From: Cystobacter ferrugineus
GTDB taxonomy: Bacteria; Myxococcota; Myxococcia; Myxococcales; Myxococcaceae
Reading direction: 5' to 3'
NCBI RefSeq assembly: GCF_001887355.1
Contig: NZ_MPIN01000004.1
Span: 891,989 to 955,988 of the forward strand
DNA: 64,000 nt
Below are positions 52,395-61,081 of the stretch, one piece after another. The notes beneath the pieces were generated by a model. It made no database searches, was not told the origin of the DNA, and worked only from the letters and a program-made list of their open reading frames with translations. A program made the position numbers and the translations under genes. Position 1 is the first letter of the stretch, and the number at the start of each line of letters is the position of its first letter.

Positions 52395-54407
52395 TCAGGA
52401 GGCGCTGCTCGGAGGTGGGGGAGGGGAGCGGAGGGAGGAGGCTCGCAGCAGGCGGAGGACGGCGGCGCGCAGCTCCTCATTGGTGGCACGGGACTTCACC
52501 AGCACGGCGGACACCTGGCGAGTCAGCTCCGGTTCGGCCTCGCGCACGGAGAAGAGCACCACCGGGGCGGCGGCGAGCAGTGGTTCCAGGGGAAGCAGCC
52601 CGCCCTCGGGCAGGACGTTCTCGGCGATGACCAAAGGGAAGGGCTCGGCGCGGAGCGCGGACACGGCCTCTGGCAGGCCACGCGCGGGGACCACGTCCGC
52701 CACGTCCCTCAACACGTCCGCCACCACGCGGCGGTTGTCCGCGTCCGCCTCCACGTGCAACAGGCGAGGACGTCCAGACTCTGGTCCAGGCTCCACGGCC
52801 GTCTTCTCCCGGTGCGGCACGGGAGGGTCGCGGGGGGCCGCCGGGGCGTGCCACTCGGGCAGCTCCACCCGGAAGGTGGTGCCGACGCCCTCGCGCGAGA
52901 CGAAATCCAGCGAGCCTCCGAGCTGCGTCACCAGCGCCCGGGTGATGGAGAGCCCCAGGCCGGTGCCTCCCTTTCGCCGGCTGTCCGAGCCATCCGCCTG
53001 GGCGAACTTCTCGAAGATGCGCGCGCGGAAGGACTCGGGAATGCCCGGCCCGTGATCCTCCACGCTCACGCGCAGCCGCGAACCCACGCGCTCCAGCCGC
53101 AGCGTGACGCGCTCGCCGCGCGGGGAGAACTTGAGCGCGTTGGACAACAGGTTGGCCAGCACCTGGAGGAAGCGGTCCCCATCGACGAGGGCCCGGGCGC
53201 CGGGTGCCTCCAGCGCCAGCTCCACCCGGGCGTCGCACTCCTCCGCGTAACCCTGGTGCGCCTCGACGGCCTGGGCGAGCAGCGTGCCCAGCTCCAGGGG
53301 CTCGAGCTGGAAGTCCAGCTTCCCCGACTCCATCTTCTCCAGATCGAGGATGTCGTTGATGAGGCGGATGAGGCGCTCGGTGTTGGTCCGAGCGATGCGC
53401 ACCATGTCCTGGGCCTGGGGAGGCAGCTCCCCGAGGATGCCCCCCTCCAACAGGCCGAGTGAGCCGCGGATGGACGTCAGGGGCGTGCGCAGCTCATGGC
53501 TGACGGTGGAGACGAACTCGCTCTTCATCAGCTCCACCTGGCGGTGCTCGGCCTCCAGGCGCTTCTGCTCGGTGATGTTGCGCGCCACCCCGTAGAAGAT
53601 GCCTTCCTCCACGTTGACGGTGGCGTTCCACTGGAGCCAATGCCAGGTGCCGTCCTGGCCCCGGCAGCGCTGCTCGAAGCAAGGGAGGAGCTCGCCCCGG
53701 GCCCCGCGCGCCAGCCACTCGGCGGTGGCGGCCCGATCCTCCTCGTGCACCAGCTCCAGCAGCGACCGCGTCAACAGCACCTGCTCGGAGTAGCCGAGCG
53801 TGCGGGTCCACGCCTGGCCGAGTTGCCGGAAGGTTCCATCCAGCCCGGCGATGCAGAGCATGTCCACCGACAGCTCGAAGAAGCGCTCCTGCTGGGCCAG
53901 CGCGGTGCGCGCCTCCTTCATGGAGAGGGCATTGAGTTCCAGCTCCACCCACGAGGCCAGGTCCTCCAACTGCTGGCGCTCCGCCTGGGAGAAGTCGCGC
54001 GCCCGGCGATCGAGGAGACAGAGCGTCCCCACGGGGCTGCCGTCCGAGGCGTGGATGGGATGGCCCGCGTAGAAGCGCACGTGGGGCGTGCCCGTGACGA
54101 GCGGGTTGTCGGAGAAGCGCGGATCCTCCAGGGCGTCGCGCACCACGAAGGTGCGGGGGGTGAGGATGGCGTGGCCGCAGAAGGAGATGCCACGCGCCGT
54201 GGAGGGCGTATCCAGGCCCACCTTCGCCTTGAACCACTGCCGCGACTCGTCCAGCAGCGAGACGAGGGAGATGGGAACCTGGAACATCCGCGCCGCCATC
54301 CGGACGATGCGGTCGAAGCGCTCCTCGGCCGGGGTGTCCAGCAGGCCCAGGCGCAACAGGGCCTGGAGACGCCTGGGTTCATCGGGCGGCAGGAGGGGGG
54401 AGATCAT
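52395..54407 (-). CDS. GAF-PAS hybrid histidine kinase with degenerate receiver
   Basis: A 670-residue soluble kinase; the ATG at 54407 starts right at the GAF-linked helix (PDEPRRLQALLRLGLLDTPAEERF). GAF (about 20-165; QWFKAKVGLDTP) is followed by PAS (about 175-290; RNITEQKRLEAEH at its end). HisKA has His304 in VSHELRTPLT, and the ATPase lobe has NLLSNALKFS, DHGPGIP and GLGLSITRA. The C-terminal domain (about 550-660) has a receiver layout, but the phospho-acceptor is Glu596 (VIAENVLPEGG) and the acid pocket reads HVEADAD; Lys638 is kept. This would be a non-phosphorylatable, perhaps constitutively active-like, receiver. It heads the run of three minus-strand genes. Confidence 0.88.
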   Translation of the reverse strand: MISPLLPPDEPRRLQALLRLGLLDTPAEERFDRIVRMAARMFQVPISLVSLLDESRQWFKAKVGLDTPSTARGISFCGHAILTPRTFVVRDALEDPRFSDNPLVTGTPHVRFYAGHPIHASDGSPVGTLCLLDRRARDFSQAERQQLEDLASWVELELNALSMKEARTALAQQERFFELSVDMLCIAGLDGTFRQLGQAWTRTLGYSEQVLLTRSLLELVHEEDRAATAEWLARGARGELLPCFEQRCRGQDGTWHWLQWNATVNVEEGIFYGVARNITEQKRLEAEHRQVELMKSEFVSTVSHELRTPLTSIRGSLGLLEGGILGELPPQAQDMVRIARTNTERLIRLINDILDLEKMESGKLDFQLEPLELGTLLAQAVEAHQGYAEECDARVELALEAPGARALVDGDRFLQVLANLLSNALKFSPRGERVTLRLERVGSRLRVSVEDHGPGIPESFRARIFEKFAQADGSDSRRKGGTGLGLSITRALVTQLGGSLDFVSREGVGTTFRVELPEWHAPAAPRDPPVPHREKTAVEPGPESGRPRLLHVEADADNRRVVADVLRDVADVVPARGLPEAVSALRAEPFPLVIAENVLPEGGLLPLEPLLAAAPVVLFSVREAEPELTRQVSAVLVKSRATNEELRAAVLRLLRASSLRSPPPPPSSAS

Positions 54408-54626
54408 CCGGACCCAGTCTATCCCGCGCCCCTGGAGCGTGGGGGGGTCGCCGTCCGCTCGTCCGCCCAGGGAGAAGGGTCCTTGGGGGGAGTCCGGACG
54501 TGTCCTGGACGCCAACGTGTCAGGGCCCGGTTCGGGGGGCCCCCGGCGCATCAGGGAAGCAGGCCCGTCATCCGCGCGGCACACGCCTTACGGTTCAAGT
54601 GCAACACGACAGCGCGGAGGTGCCCC

Positions 54627-55010
54627 ATGGCGACACATATCAACCAGGAGATTCCCCGGGAGCGATGGGCGGAGTACCTCGCTCAGCTCAGCAAGCAGGA
54701 GCACGATGAATGCGTGCGCGTCGAGTCCATCAACCCCGAGATGGGAGACCAGCCCCTGTCCGAGCCCCTGCCGCTCATCCACATCGCGCTGGAGACCAAG
54801 GGCAGTGGCGCGGGCACGGTGGAGATCATCGTGGGCCGCGAGAACGCGGAAATCACCCATCGCATCCTCGAACCGGAGCGCCTCGTCGCCGAGCTGAATG
54901 GGAGTGGCGGAACGTTGGAGTGTCTGGAGATCTGTGAGCGTGGAAATGGCAAGACGCTCATCTTCTTCGAGCGCGCCTCCGCCTTCGATGACATGGCGGC
55001 CCCGATTTGA
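54627..55010 (+). CDS. DUF5335-family protein
   Basis: A 127-residue cytosolic protein. The ATG at 54627 has GCGGAGG eight bases upstream. The opening (EIPRERWAEYLAQLSKQHxEx...), a central strand run (LPLIHIALETKGSGAG) and the end (KTLIFFERASAF) match the DUF5335 layout I know. The family is widespread in delta-proteobacteria and actinobacteria and its function is unknown. It ends at a strong bidirectional terminator. Confidence 0.7.
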   Translation: MATHINQEIPRERWAEYLAQLSKQEHDECVRVESINPEMGDQPLSEPLPLIHIALETKGSGAGTVEIIVGRENAEITHRILEPERLVAELNGSGGTLECLEICERGNGKTLIFFERASAFDDMAAPI

Positions 55011-55014
55011 GCCC

Positions 55015-55059
55015 TGAGCCGACGACGCGCCTGGAGCCCGCTCCAGGCGTGCCGGCTCA
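55015..55059. terminator. Strong two-part bidirectional terminator hairpin
   Basis: A 7-bp outer stem (TGAGCCG/CGGCTCA, 55015-55021 and 55053-55059) encloses a perfect 10-bp inner stem (CGCCTGGAGC/GCTCCAGGCG) with a 2-base loop. It begins four bases after the DUF5335 stop, and its right arm contains the stop codon of the convergent DUF2277 gene, so it can end transcripts from both sides. Confidence 0.8.
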
Positions 55060-55326
55060 GCGGGGCTCGGCCTTCTTGAAGCGCAGCCGCCTGGCCGCCT
55101 CGAAGCTCACGCGATCCCGGGGTGGAGTCGTCGCCACCAGCCCCTCGAGCATGCGTTTGGAGCTCTGGAAGATCTCCTCGACGGCGATGTCGAAGGCGTC
55201 GGTGTTTTGTTTCGACGGCTTGCGAGTGCCGGCGATCTTGCGGACGAACTGCAGCGCCGCCGCGCGGATGTCTTCGTCAGTGGCGGGAGGCGCGAAGTTG
55301 AACAGGGGCTTGATGTTCCGGCACAT
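55057..55326 (-). CDS. DUF2277 domain protein
   Basis: An 89-residue protein beginning MCRNIKPLFNFAPPATDEDI, the nearly invariant opening of DUF2277, followed by RAAALQFVRKIAG and PSKQNTDAFDIAVEEI. Helical and charged, with no signal. Function of the family is not established; it is common in actinobacteria and myxobacteria. The stop codon lies inside the shared terminator. Confidence 0.85.
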   Translation of the reverse strand: MCRNIKPLFNFAPPATDEDIRAAALQFVRKIAGTRKPSKQNTDAFDIAVEEIFQSSKRMLEGLVATTPPRDRVSFEAARRLRFKKAEPR

Positions 55327-55378
55327 GTCCCAAGACTAGCAGCCCGCGGCCTCCGCGCTCAGCGCTTCAGCCGAGGAA

Positions 55379-55486
55379 GTGGGGATAGGCGCCCTCGTTG
55401 CCGACCAGGACGCGCTCCGCCAGTGGGCCGAGCAACACATCGACGAGGTCACCCGGGCCCAGGAACACTTCGACGCGCGTTCTTGA
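55379..55486 (+). pseudogene. Short coding-like fragment, unknown family
   Basis: A 35-residue frame (ALVADQDALRQWAEQHIDEV, then TRAQEHFDARS-stop) in the gap between the DUF2277 and patatin genes. Nearly every codon ends in G or C in this frame only, which is the signature of a real coding sequence here, and the peptide is helical. The frame is open back to a TAG near 55334 and has no ATG; GTG at 55379 has GAGGAA only three bases before it. It is probably the tail of a lost gene. Confidence 0.35.
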
Positions 55487-55582
55487 CCAGAGACGGGACG
55501 GCCGTCCGGATGGCCGCTGGCATGGGTCCGCCGCTCTCACATCCAGAGCCCGGAGTCCTCTGCCTCCTTTGAGGAGGACGGA

Positions 55583-56644
55583 GTGGAGATGAAACCCGAC
55601 AAGGTGGATCTGGTGTTCGAGGGGGGAGGCGTCAAGGGCATCGCCCTGGTCGGTGCCGTCGAGTACCTGGAGAAGATGGGGCTGAAGCCGCAGAACGTCG
55701 TGGGCACCTCGGCCGGAGCCATCGTCGCGGCGCTGGTGGCGGCGGGGTACTCGGCGAGGGACGTGCGCGGCATCGTGGAGGGGCTCGACTACCGGCGCTT
55801 CCGGGACATGAGCCGCCTGGATCGGCTCCCGATGATCGGTCCCGCGCTGAGCCTGCTCCGGGAGAAGGGTCTCTATGAGGGCGCCTACCTCGAGAGCTGG
55901 TTGCGCAAGCTGCTGGCCGAGTCGCCTCGCCAGGTGCACACCTTCAAGGATCTGCACTGGGAGGACGAGGAGGGAAGGGAGGTCGACCCGAAGCATCGCT
56001 ACAGGCTTCAGGTCATCGCCACGGATCTCTCCCGGCGCAAGCAGCTCGTCCTGCCGAGGGACATCCAGGACTATGGGAGGGATCCCGAACAGCTCGACGT
56101 GGCCTGGGCGGTGCGGATGAGCATGAGCATCCCCCTCTTCTTCGAGCCCGTGCGCCTCGAGGATGGCCAGGGCCGCACGAGCTTCATCGTGGACGGCGGC
56201 GTGCTCAGCAACTTCCCCGTCGACATCCTCGATGACGGGAGCGCCCAGCCGCGGTGGCCCACGCTCGGGCTCAAGCTGGTGGAGCGGACGCGGGCGGATG
56301 GCCGGGAAGAGGTGGTGCCGTGCCGCATCCAGGGCCCCCTCTCGCTGCTCAAGGCGGTGATCTCCACCATGCTCGAGGCGCATGACACGCGCTACATCGA
56401 GCAGAAGAACTTCGATCGCACCATCGCCATCCCCACCCTGGGCGTGAGGACCACGGACTTTGGTCTCCGAGAGGACCAGGTCCACGCGCTGTACCAGGCG
56501 GGCCATGCGGCCGCCGAGCGGTTCCTCGAGACGTGGGACTTCCAGGAGTGGATCCGCAAGTACCGCCTGCTCGACCAGCCGCGTCAGGAGACCGCGAGCC
56601 CGAGTGCCCAGGAGAATATCAAGGCCCTGGCGGCGGCGATGTGA
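55583..56644 (+). CDS. Patatin-like phospholipase
   Basis: A 353-residue protein. The oxyanion motif EGGGVKG is at 13-19, nucleophile Ser43 lies in GTSAG, and catalytic Asp204 is in VDGGVLSNFP, so the patatin Ser-Asp dyad is intact. It has no signal peptide. The start is GTG at 55583 (MEMKP) or ATG at 55589; GAGGAGG lies upstream and favours either. Patatins hydrolyse acyl groups of phospholipids; bacterial ones can be housekeeping, exported effectors or immune effectors. The surrounding genes do not point to a defence system. Confidence 0.92.
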   Translation: MEMKPDKVDLVFEGGGVKGIALVGAVEYLEKMGLKPQNVVGTSAGAIVAALVAAGYSARDVRGIVEGLDYRRFRDMSRLDRLPMIGPALSLLREKGLYEGAYLESWLRKLLAESPRQVHTFKDLHWEDEEGREVDPKHRYRLQVIATDLSRRKQLVLPRDIQDYGRDPEQLDVAWAVRMSMSIPLFFEPVRLEDGQGRTSFIVDGGVLSNFPVDILDDGSAQPRWPTLGLKLVERTRADGREEVVPCRIQGPLSLLKAVISTMLEAHDTRYIEQKNFDRTIAIPTLGVRTTDFGLREDQVHALYQAGHAAAERFLETWDFQEWIRKYRLLDQPRQETASPSAQENIKALAAAM

Positions 56645-56797
56645 GGGGAGCCCGCCCGCGGGAGGGGGCGCGTGAGGCTCCTCCTCGGGCGCCTGACTGG
56701 CTGCCTCCAGCTCGCCCCTTGGGAAAAACCCCGTGGCCAGGGACAATCGCCCGAGCCGCGCCGCGAGCCCCATCCCCGCGAGTGCCGCCACGCAGCC

Positions 56798-58741
56798 ATG
56801 GCGAACCCCCTCACGTCCGAGACACGCCCCTCCGCCCACGAGCCACCCGAGCCCCGGGAGGGAGCTTCCGCCTCCCCCCTGGTCCGATCCTGGCTCCTGG
56901 CGCGGCTGGACTCGTTGCTCTCGGAGTCCCTGCGGCGGGCGGAGCCCTTGGAGCTCATCCGTCACCGGATCATGGTCGGCGCCGCCTGCATCCTCTTGCT
57001 GGTCAACGCCCTGTTCCTGCTGCGCGCCCTTCAACAGGGCAACCCTCCGTATCCATCCATCCTCGCCGGCTTCGGCTACGTGGCGACGTTGGTGCTGGCA
57101 CGCAGGGGCCGCACATCCACCGGGCCGGCGATGGTCCTGCTGGCGACCCTGACCCTGGGGCTGGTGGTCACCACCTTCGTGAACAGGAAACCCTCGGGCG
57201 GCGAGCATGCCGTGAACATGTTGCTGCCCGTCCTCGCGGTGTACCTGGTGGGGCCACGACTGGGGTTGTCCATCACCCTCGCCCTGTTCGTGGCGCTGGG
57301 CCTGATCCACCCGTACTACCGGTCGCAGGTGGGCATGGATCTCAGCACCTTCACCCTCAGCGGCCTCTGGTTCGGCCATGTGTTCGCGGGCATCTCCTTC
57401 CTGGGAGTATGGGCACTGAGCTCGTTGCACAGCACCGCGCGCGACGCGGCGCAGGCCACCATCGAGCGGACGGTGCGGGAGCTGCGCGACAGCCAGAGCA
57501 AGCTCAACAGCGTCTTCGAGAGCACCGATGACATCATGGTGTCGATCGATGCGGAAGGACGCCTGCTCACCGCGAACTCGGCCGCGAGGTTCGTCTACGA
57601 GCACCGCGGCGGCATCGTGCTCCAGGCGGGGATGCCGCTCTTCCAGTATGAGCCGCCCGAGAGCCGCATGGCCTGGGATGCCCGGCTCGTCCAGGTGCTC
57701 CAGGGCCAGCGCCTGCGCTTCGAGCAGCTCTACCAGGACCAGCAGGGCCTGCTGGTGCTGGACACCAGCGTGCATCCCATCGTGGGGGAAGGGGGCCGGG
57801 TCGTGGGGATGACGATCTTCGGCCGGGATGTCACCGCCCGGAGGCAGGCCGAGACCCGGCTGGGGGAGATGCACCGCACCCTGATGGACGTCTCGCGCCA
57901 GGCGGGCATGGCCGAGGTGGCCACCGGCGTGCTCCACAACGTGGGCAACACCCTCAACAGCGTCAACATCTCCACCAGCCTCGTCATCGATCAGATTCGC
58001 AAGTCCCGGGTGACGAGCCTGACCCGGGTCGCCACCCTGCTGCGCGAGCACCTCGCCGACATCCCCGCCTTCATCGCCCAGGATCCCCAGGGCCAGAAGC
58101 TTCCGCTCTTCCTCATCGCACTGTCCGACCAGCTCCAGCAGGAGCGGGACTCCATGCTCCGGGAGATGTACTCGCTGGGGGAGAGCGTCGAGCACATCAA
58201 CTCCATCGTCAGCATGCAGCAGAAGCACGCGCGGGCCGCGGGCGCCGTGGAGCATGTGGCCGTGCCGAAGCTCATCGACGAGGCGCTGCGCCTGCACGCC
58301 GTCTCTTTCGAGCGTCTGAACATCCACATCGAGCGCGACTACGCCGAGGTGCCCCCCATCTTCGTGGACCGGCACAAGCTGCTGCAGATCCTGATCAACC
58401 TGGTGAGCAACGCGCGGCACGCGCTGGTGGCGAGCCCGAAGAAGGACAAGCACATGGGCATCCACGTGCGGAGTGCTCCTGGGACAGGCCGTCTGCACAT
58501 CGAGGTGACCGACAATGGTGTCGGTATCGCGCCGGAGAACCTGGGGCGCATGTTCTCCCAGGGCTTCACCACGAAGAAGATGGGGCACGGCTTTGGACTG
58601 CACATCAGCGCCCTGGCCGCCGCCGAGATGAAGGGCCGGCTGACCTGCTCCAGTCCTGGCCTGGAACAGGGGGCCACCTTCGTCCTCGAGCTGCCGATGC
58701 AGACCGAGCTCCCCCCGGCCCAGGATGCGGCGCCTTCCTGA
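56798..58741 (+). CDS. Membrane-bound PAS histidine kinase with LHNVGN H-box
   Basis: A 647-residue kinase from the ATG at 56798. About six hydrophobic segments (60-220) form a membrane sensor with no large outside loop. A PAS domain (about 230-345; FGRDVTARRQAE at its end) leads to an unusual H-box, VLHNVGNTLNSVN, with His380. This His-Asn-x-Gly-Asn form defines a kinase subgroup frequent in Leptospira, cyanobacteria and myxobacteria. The ATPase lobe has NLVSNARHAL, DNGVGIA, and a long G2 box with FTTKKMGHGFGLH, the usual partner of that H-box. No receiver domain or regulator gene is adjacent. Confidence 0.88.
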   Translation: MANPLTSETRPSAHEPPEPREGASASPLVRSWLLARLDSLLSESLRRAEPLELIRHRIMVGAACILLLVNALFLLRALQQGNPPYPSILAGFGYVATLVLARRGRTSTGPAMVLLATLTLGLVVTTFVNRKPSGGEHAVNMLLPVLAVYLVGPRLGLSITLALFVALGLIHPYYRSQVGMDLSTFTLSGLWFGHVFAGISFLGVWALSSLHSTARDAAQATIERTVRELRDSQSKLNSVFESTDDIMVSIDAEGRLLTANSAARFVYEHRGGIVLQAGMPLFQYEPPESRMAWDARLVQVLQGQRLRFEQLYQDQQGLLVLDTSVHPIVGEGGRVVGMTIFGRDVTARRQAETRLGEMHRTLMDVSRQAGMAEVATGVLHNVGNTLNSVNISTSLVIDQIRKSRVTSLTRVATLLREHLADIPAFIAQDPQGQKLPLFLIALSDQLQQERDSMLREMYSLGESVEHINSIVSMQQKHARAAGAVEHVAVPKLIDEALRLHAVSFERLNIHIERDYAEVPPIFVDRHKLLQILINLVSNARHALVASPKKDKHMGIHVRSAPGTGRLHIEVTDNGVGIAPENLGRMFSQGFTTKKMGHGFGLHISALAAAEMKGRLTCSSPGLEQGATFVLELPMQTELPPAQDAAPS

Positions 58742-58768
58742 CGGGGCCGGGTGGAGCAGGGCGGGCGC

Positions 58769-59425
58769 TCAGTCCCTCCGCCAGAGCAGGGCGAGCAGCC
58801 GGGGCACGTCCGAGCGCGGTGCGCCCGCGTCCCGACAATCCCTCGCCCGCACCAGCACGAAGCCCGCGTCCGCGGCCGCGTTCAGGTACTCCGAGACGTC
58901 GTGCAGGTGGCTGCGGACGTTCTGGAGGGCGCCGGTGTCCGGGTCCACGAAATGCGCCTGCTTGCCCTGGAGCTGCCGGAAGGGGTGCAGCTCGCAGACG
59001 AAGAGCGCGCCGCCTGGCCTGAGGACGCGTCTGGCCTCGGAGAAGACGAAGCTCAGGTCCTCGATGTGCTCCAGCACCAGGTTGCAGGTGACGGTGTCGC
59101 GAGAGGCCTCCGCCGCGGGCCAGCGCTCGCGCAGGTCATGCAGGACGAACTGGACGTGTTGCACCCCCGGGCGCTCGCGGGCGCGGTTCAACATCTTCTC
59201 CGAGGCGTCGAGCGCGAGCAGGCTGTGGGCCCGGGAGGCGAGCCACCCGGTGTTCTTGCCGGTGCCGCAGCCGATCTCCAGGACGTCTCCTCGAAAGAGC
59301 GAGGGCTCCTGGCTCTGGAGGATGGTGGCGTCGAGGTCGCGCGTGGCGTTGGCCTGGGTGTCGTACACCTCGGACCAGACGTCGTACGCGGTCGCCACTT
59401 CGTCAGGGGGGGGCCTGGTGGTCAT
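58769..59425 (-). CDS. Class I SAM-dependent methyltransferase
   Basis: A 218-residue cytosolic protein. VLEIGCGTGKNTGWL is the SAM-binding motif I, LLALDASEKML motif II, and LVLEHIEDL with VLRPGG the later motifs of the UbiE/Methyltransf_11 type. The ATG at 59425 is chosen because GGAGGAG lies at ideal spacing; an ATG six bases earlier would leave no spacing. It is divergent from the P450 gene across about 270 bases. Substrate unknown; with a P450 next to it, a small-molecule tailoring role is possible. Confidence 0.9.
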   Translation of the reverse strand: MTTRPPPDEVATAYDVWSEVYDTQANATRDLDATILQSQEPSLFRGDVLEIGCGTGKNTGWLASRAHSLLALDASEKMLNRARERPGVQHVQFVLHDLRERWPAAEASRDTVTCNLVLEHIEDLSFVFSEARRVLRPGGALFVCELHPFRQLQGKQAHFVDPDTGALQNVRSHLHDVSEYLNAAADAGFVLVRARDCRDAGAPRSDVPRLLALLWRRD

Positions 59426-59537
59426 CTTCATCTCCTCCGCGGGGAGGTGACGAAGGCTCGCCACCTTCCCGTGTCTGGGGCCTCGCGGCCCACGGGTTCA
59501 GGTGACGTAGCTTTGTTCGCCCCCTCGAGGAGGAGGC

Positions 59538-59560
59538 CCGCAGCAGCGTCACTGCTGCGG
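59538..59560. other. Hairpin in divergent methyltransferase/P450 region
   Basis: A perfect 9-bp stem (CCGCAGCAG and complement) with a 5-base loop, 113 bases upstream of the methyltransferase start and 133 bases before the P450 start. It could be a regulatory dyad or a leader hairpin of either gene. Confidence 0.4.
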
Positions 59561-59643
59561 CCCAGCGCTCGCTTGGTTACCACGCCCCCGAGACGGGTGT
59601 CAAAGCCGCCTGTTCCGCTGGGGGCTCTCTTTCCGGTGGGGTG

Positions 59644-59655
59644 AGATTGTAATCT
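59644..59655. promoter_or_regulatory. AT-rich inverted repeat upstream of P450
   Basis: AGATT-GT-AATCT, a 5-bp dyad in an AT-rich island 38 bases before the P450 start in otherwise GC-rich DNA. It sits where a promoter or operator would be expected. Confidence 0.3.
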
Positions 59656-59692
59656 TTCATCTCCAAGGGCCGCTTCCCCCCACGGCCCGGAG

Positions 59693-61042
59693 ATGCGTGA
59701 CATGACTCCCCAGGCCGATCCCCATTCCTCCGCTCCCGAGAACCTTCCGCTCCCGCCCGGCAGTTCGGGACTCCCGCTGCTCGGCGAGACGTTGGATTTC
59801 CTGCGCTCCAGCCGTGACTTCGCCGAGCGGCGGCGGCGTCAGTACGGCCCCGTCTTCCGTTCGCACGTGCTGGGTTCGCCCGCCGCGTTCCTGCTCGGCC
59901 CGGACGCCATCCAGTGGATCTTCGCGGGCGAGGGCAAGTACCTGAAGAACCGCTGGACTTCGGGAGTGCGCCGGCTGCTCGGAGCCAACAGCCTGGCGCT
60001 GCTCGAGGGCGAGGAGCACCTGGAGCGGCGCCGCCTGCTCGCGCCCCACTTCAGCTACGCGACGATGCGCGGGTTCGTGCCCGCCATCGAGTCGCTCGCC
60101 ACGCGGCACTTCGAGCGCTGGGCGGCGCTCCCGGGGGACTTCACCCTGTGGCCCTCCATGCGGGAGCTGGCCTTCGAGATCGCCCTGTCGCTCATCTTTG
60201 GCCAGGACACCGTGGACGTGCCGTTCCTGATGCGCCACTTCCAGGCGTGGACGGCGGGCCTCTTCGTCCCCCTGGCGGTGAACCTGCCCTGGACGACGTT
60301 CGGACGGGCGCTCGCCGCGAAGAAGGCGATGATCACCTATCTGGATCAGCTCGTCGCCGAGCGGCAGAAGCGGACCGAGCAGCCGCCGGATCTGCTGGGC
60401 TCGCTGCTGCGGCACCGGGAGGGGGAGGAGCCCCTGTCGCGAGAGGCGATCGTCGAGGAGCTGCAGTTGCTGCTCTTCGCCGGACACGACACCACCGTCA
60501 CCGCGACCTCCAACCTCATGCTGCTGCTGGCCCAGCACCCGGACGTGCTCCAGAAGGGCCGCGAGGCGGTGGCGGACCTGGAGGGCCCCCTCACCCTGGA
60601 TGCGCTGCGGGCGATGCCCTACCTCGTGCAGCTCATCCACGAGGGGATGCGCCTCATTCCCCCCATCGGCGGGGCCTTCCGCATCACCACGCGGGACGTG
60701 GCCTACAACGGCTATCGCATCCCCAAGGGATGGATGGTGCCCGTGAGCATCCGGATGGCGCACTCGGGCGAGCACTGGCCGGCCGCGGAGCGCTTCGATC
60801 CCGAGCGCTTCGGCTCCGAGCGCAACGAGCAGCGCAAGCCGGGCACGTTCATCCCCTTCGGAGGGGGGCCGCGCATCTGCCTGGGGCAGCACTTCGCGAT
60901 GGTGGAGATGAGCGTGATGCTGGCGCTGCTGCTCAAGCACTACACGTGGGAACTCGTGCCGGGGCAGGATCTCTCGTACGTCATGGTTCCCTTCGCCCGG
61001 CCCCGAAGCGGCATCCAACTGCGGATGCGCCGGCGGAGCTGA
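59693..61042 (+). CDS. Cytochrome P450
   Basis: A 449-residue heme monooxygenase of the soluble bacterial type. LLPxG-like Pro-rich opening (LPLPPGSSGLPLLGETL), I-helix AGHDTT near 265, E-x-x-R as HEGMR near 315, and the heme loop FGGGPRICLG with ligand Cys396 are all intact. The Pro-rich entry and overall pattern resemble CYP120/CYP51-like eukaryote-type bacterial P450s that act on terpenoids or retinoids, but the substrate cannot be read. A second ATG at 59702 with CGGAG upstream is a possible start. No ferredoxin or reductase gene lies nearby. Confidence 0.93.
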   Translation: MRDMTPQADPHSSAPENLPLPPGSSGLPLLGETLDFLRSSRDFAERRRRQYGPVFRSHVLGSPAAFLLGPDAIQWIFAGEGKYLKNRWTSGVRRLLGANSLALLEGEEHLERRRLLAPHFSYATMRGFVPAIESLATRHFERWAALPGDFTLWPSMRELAFEIALSLIFGQDTVDVPFLMRHFQAWTAGLFVPLAVNLPWTTFGRALAAKKAMITYLDQLVAERQKRTEQPPDLLGSLLRHREGEEPLSREAIVEELQLLLFAGHDTTVTATSNLMLLLAQHPDVLQKGREAVADLEGPLTLDALRAMPYLVQLIHEGMRLIPPIGGAFRITTRDVAYNGYRIPKGWMVPVSIRMAHSGEHWPAAERFDPERFGSERNEQRKPGTFIPFGGGPRICLGQHFAMVEMSVMLALLLKHYTWELVPGQDLSYVMVPFARPRSGIQLRMRRRS

Positions 61043-61081
61043 GCGGGAAGGGGTCGAAGGGGTGTGCCGCCCGGTGACGCG

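Noticed and set aside
55583..56644. Patatin gene as part of a CBASS-type defence system
   Set aside because: No nucleotidyltransferase or other CBASS partner lies near it.
55367..58603. A 1078-codon open frame on the minus strand
   Set aside because: It is antisense to the patatin and membrane kinase genes and has no motifs of its own.
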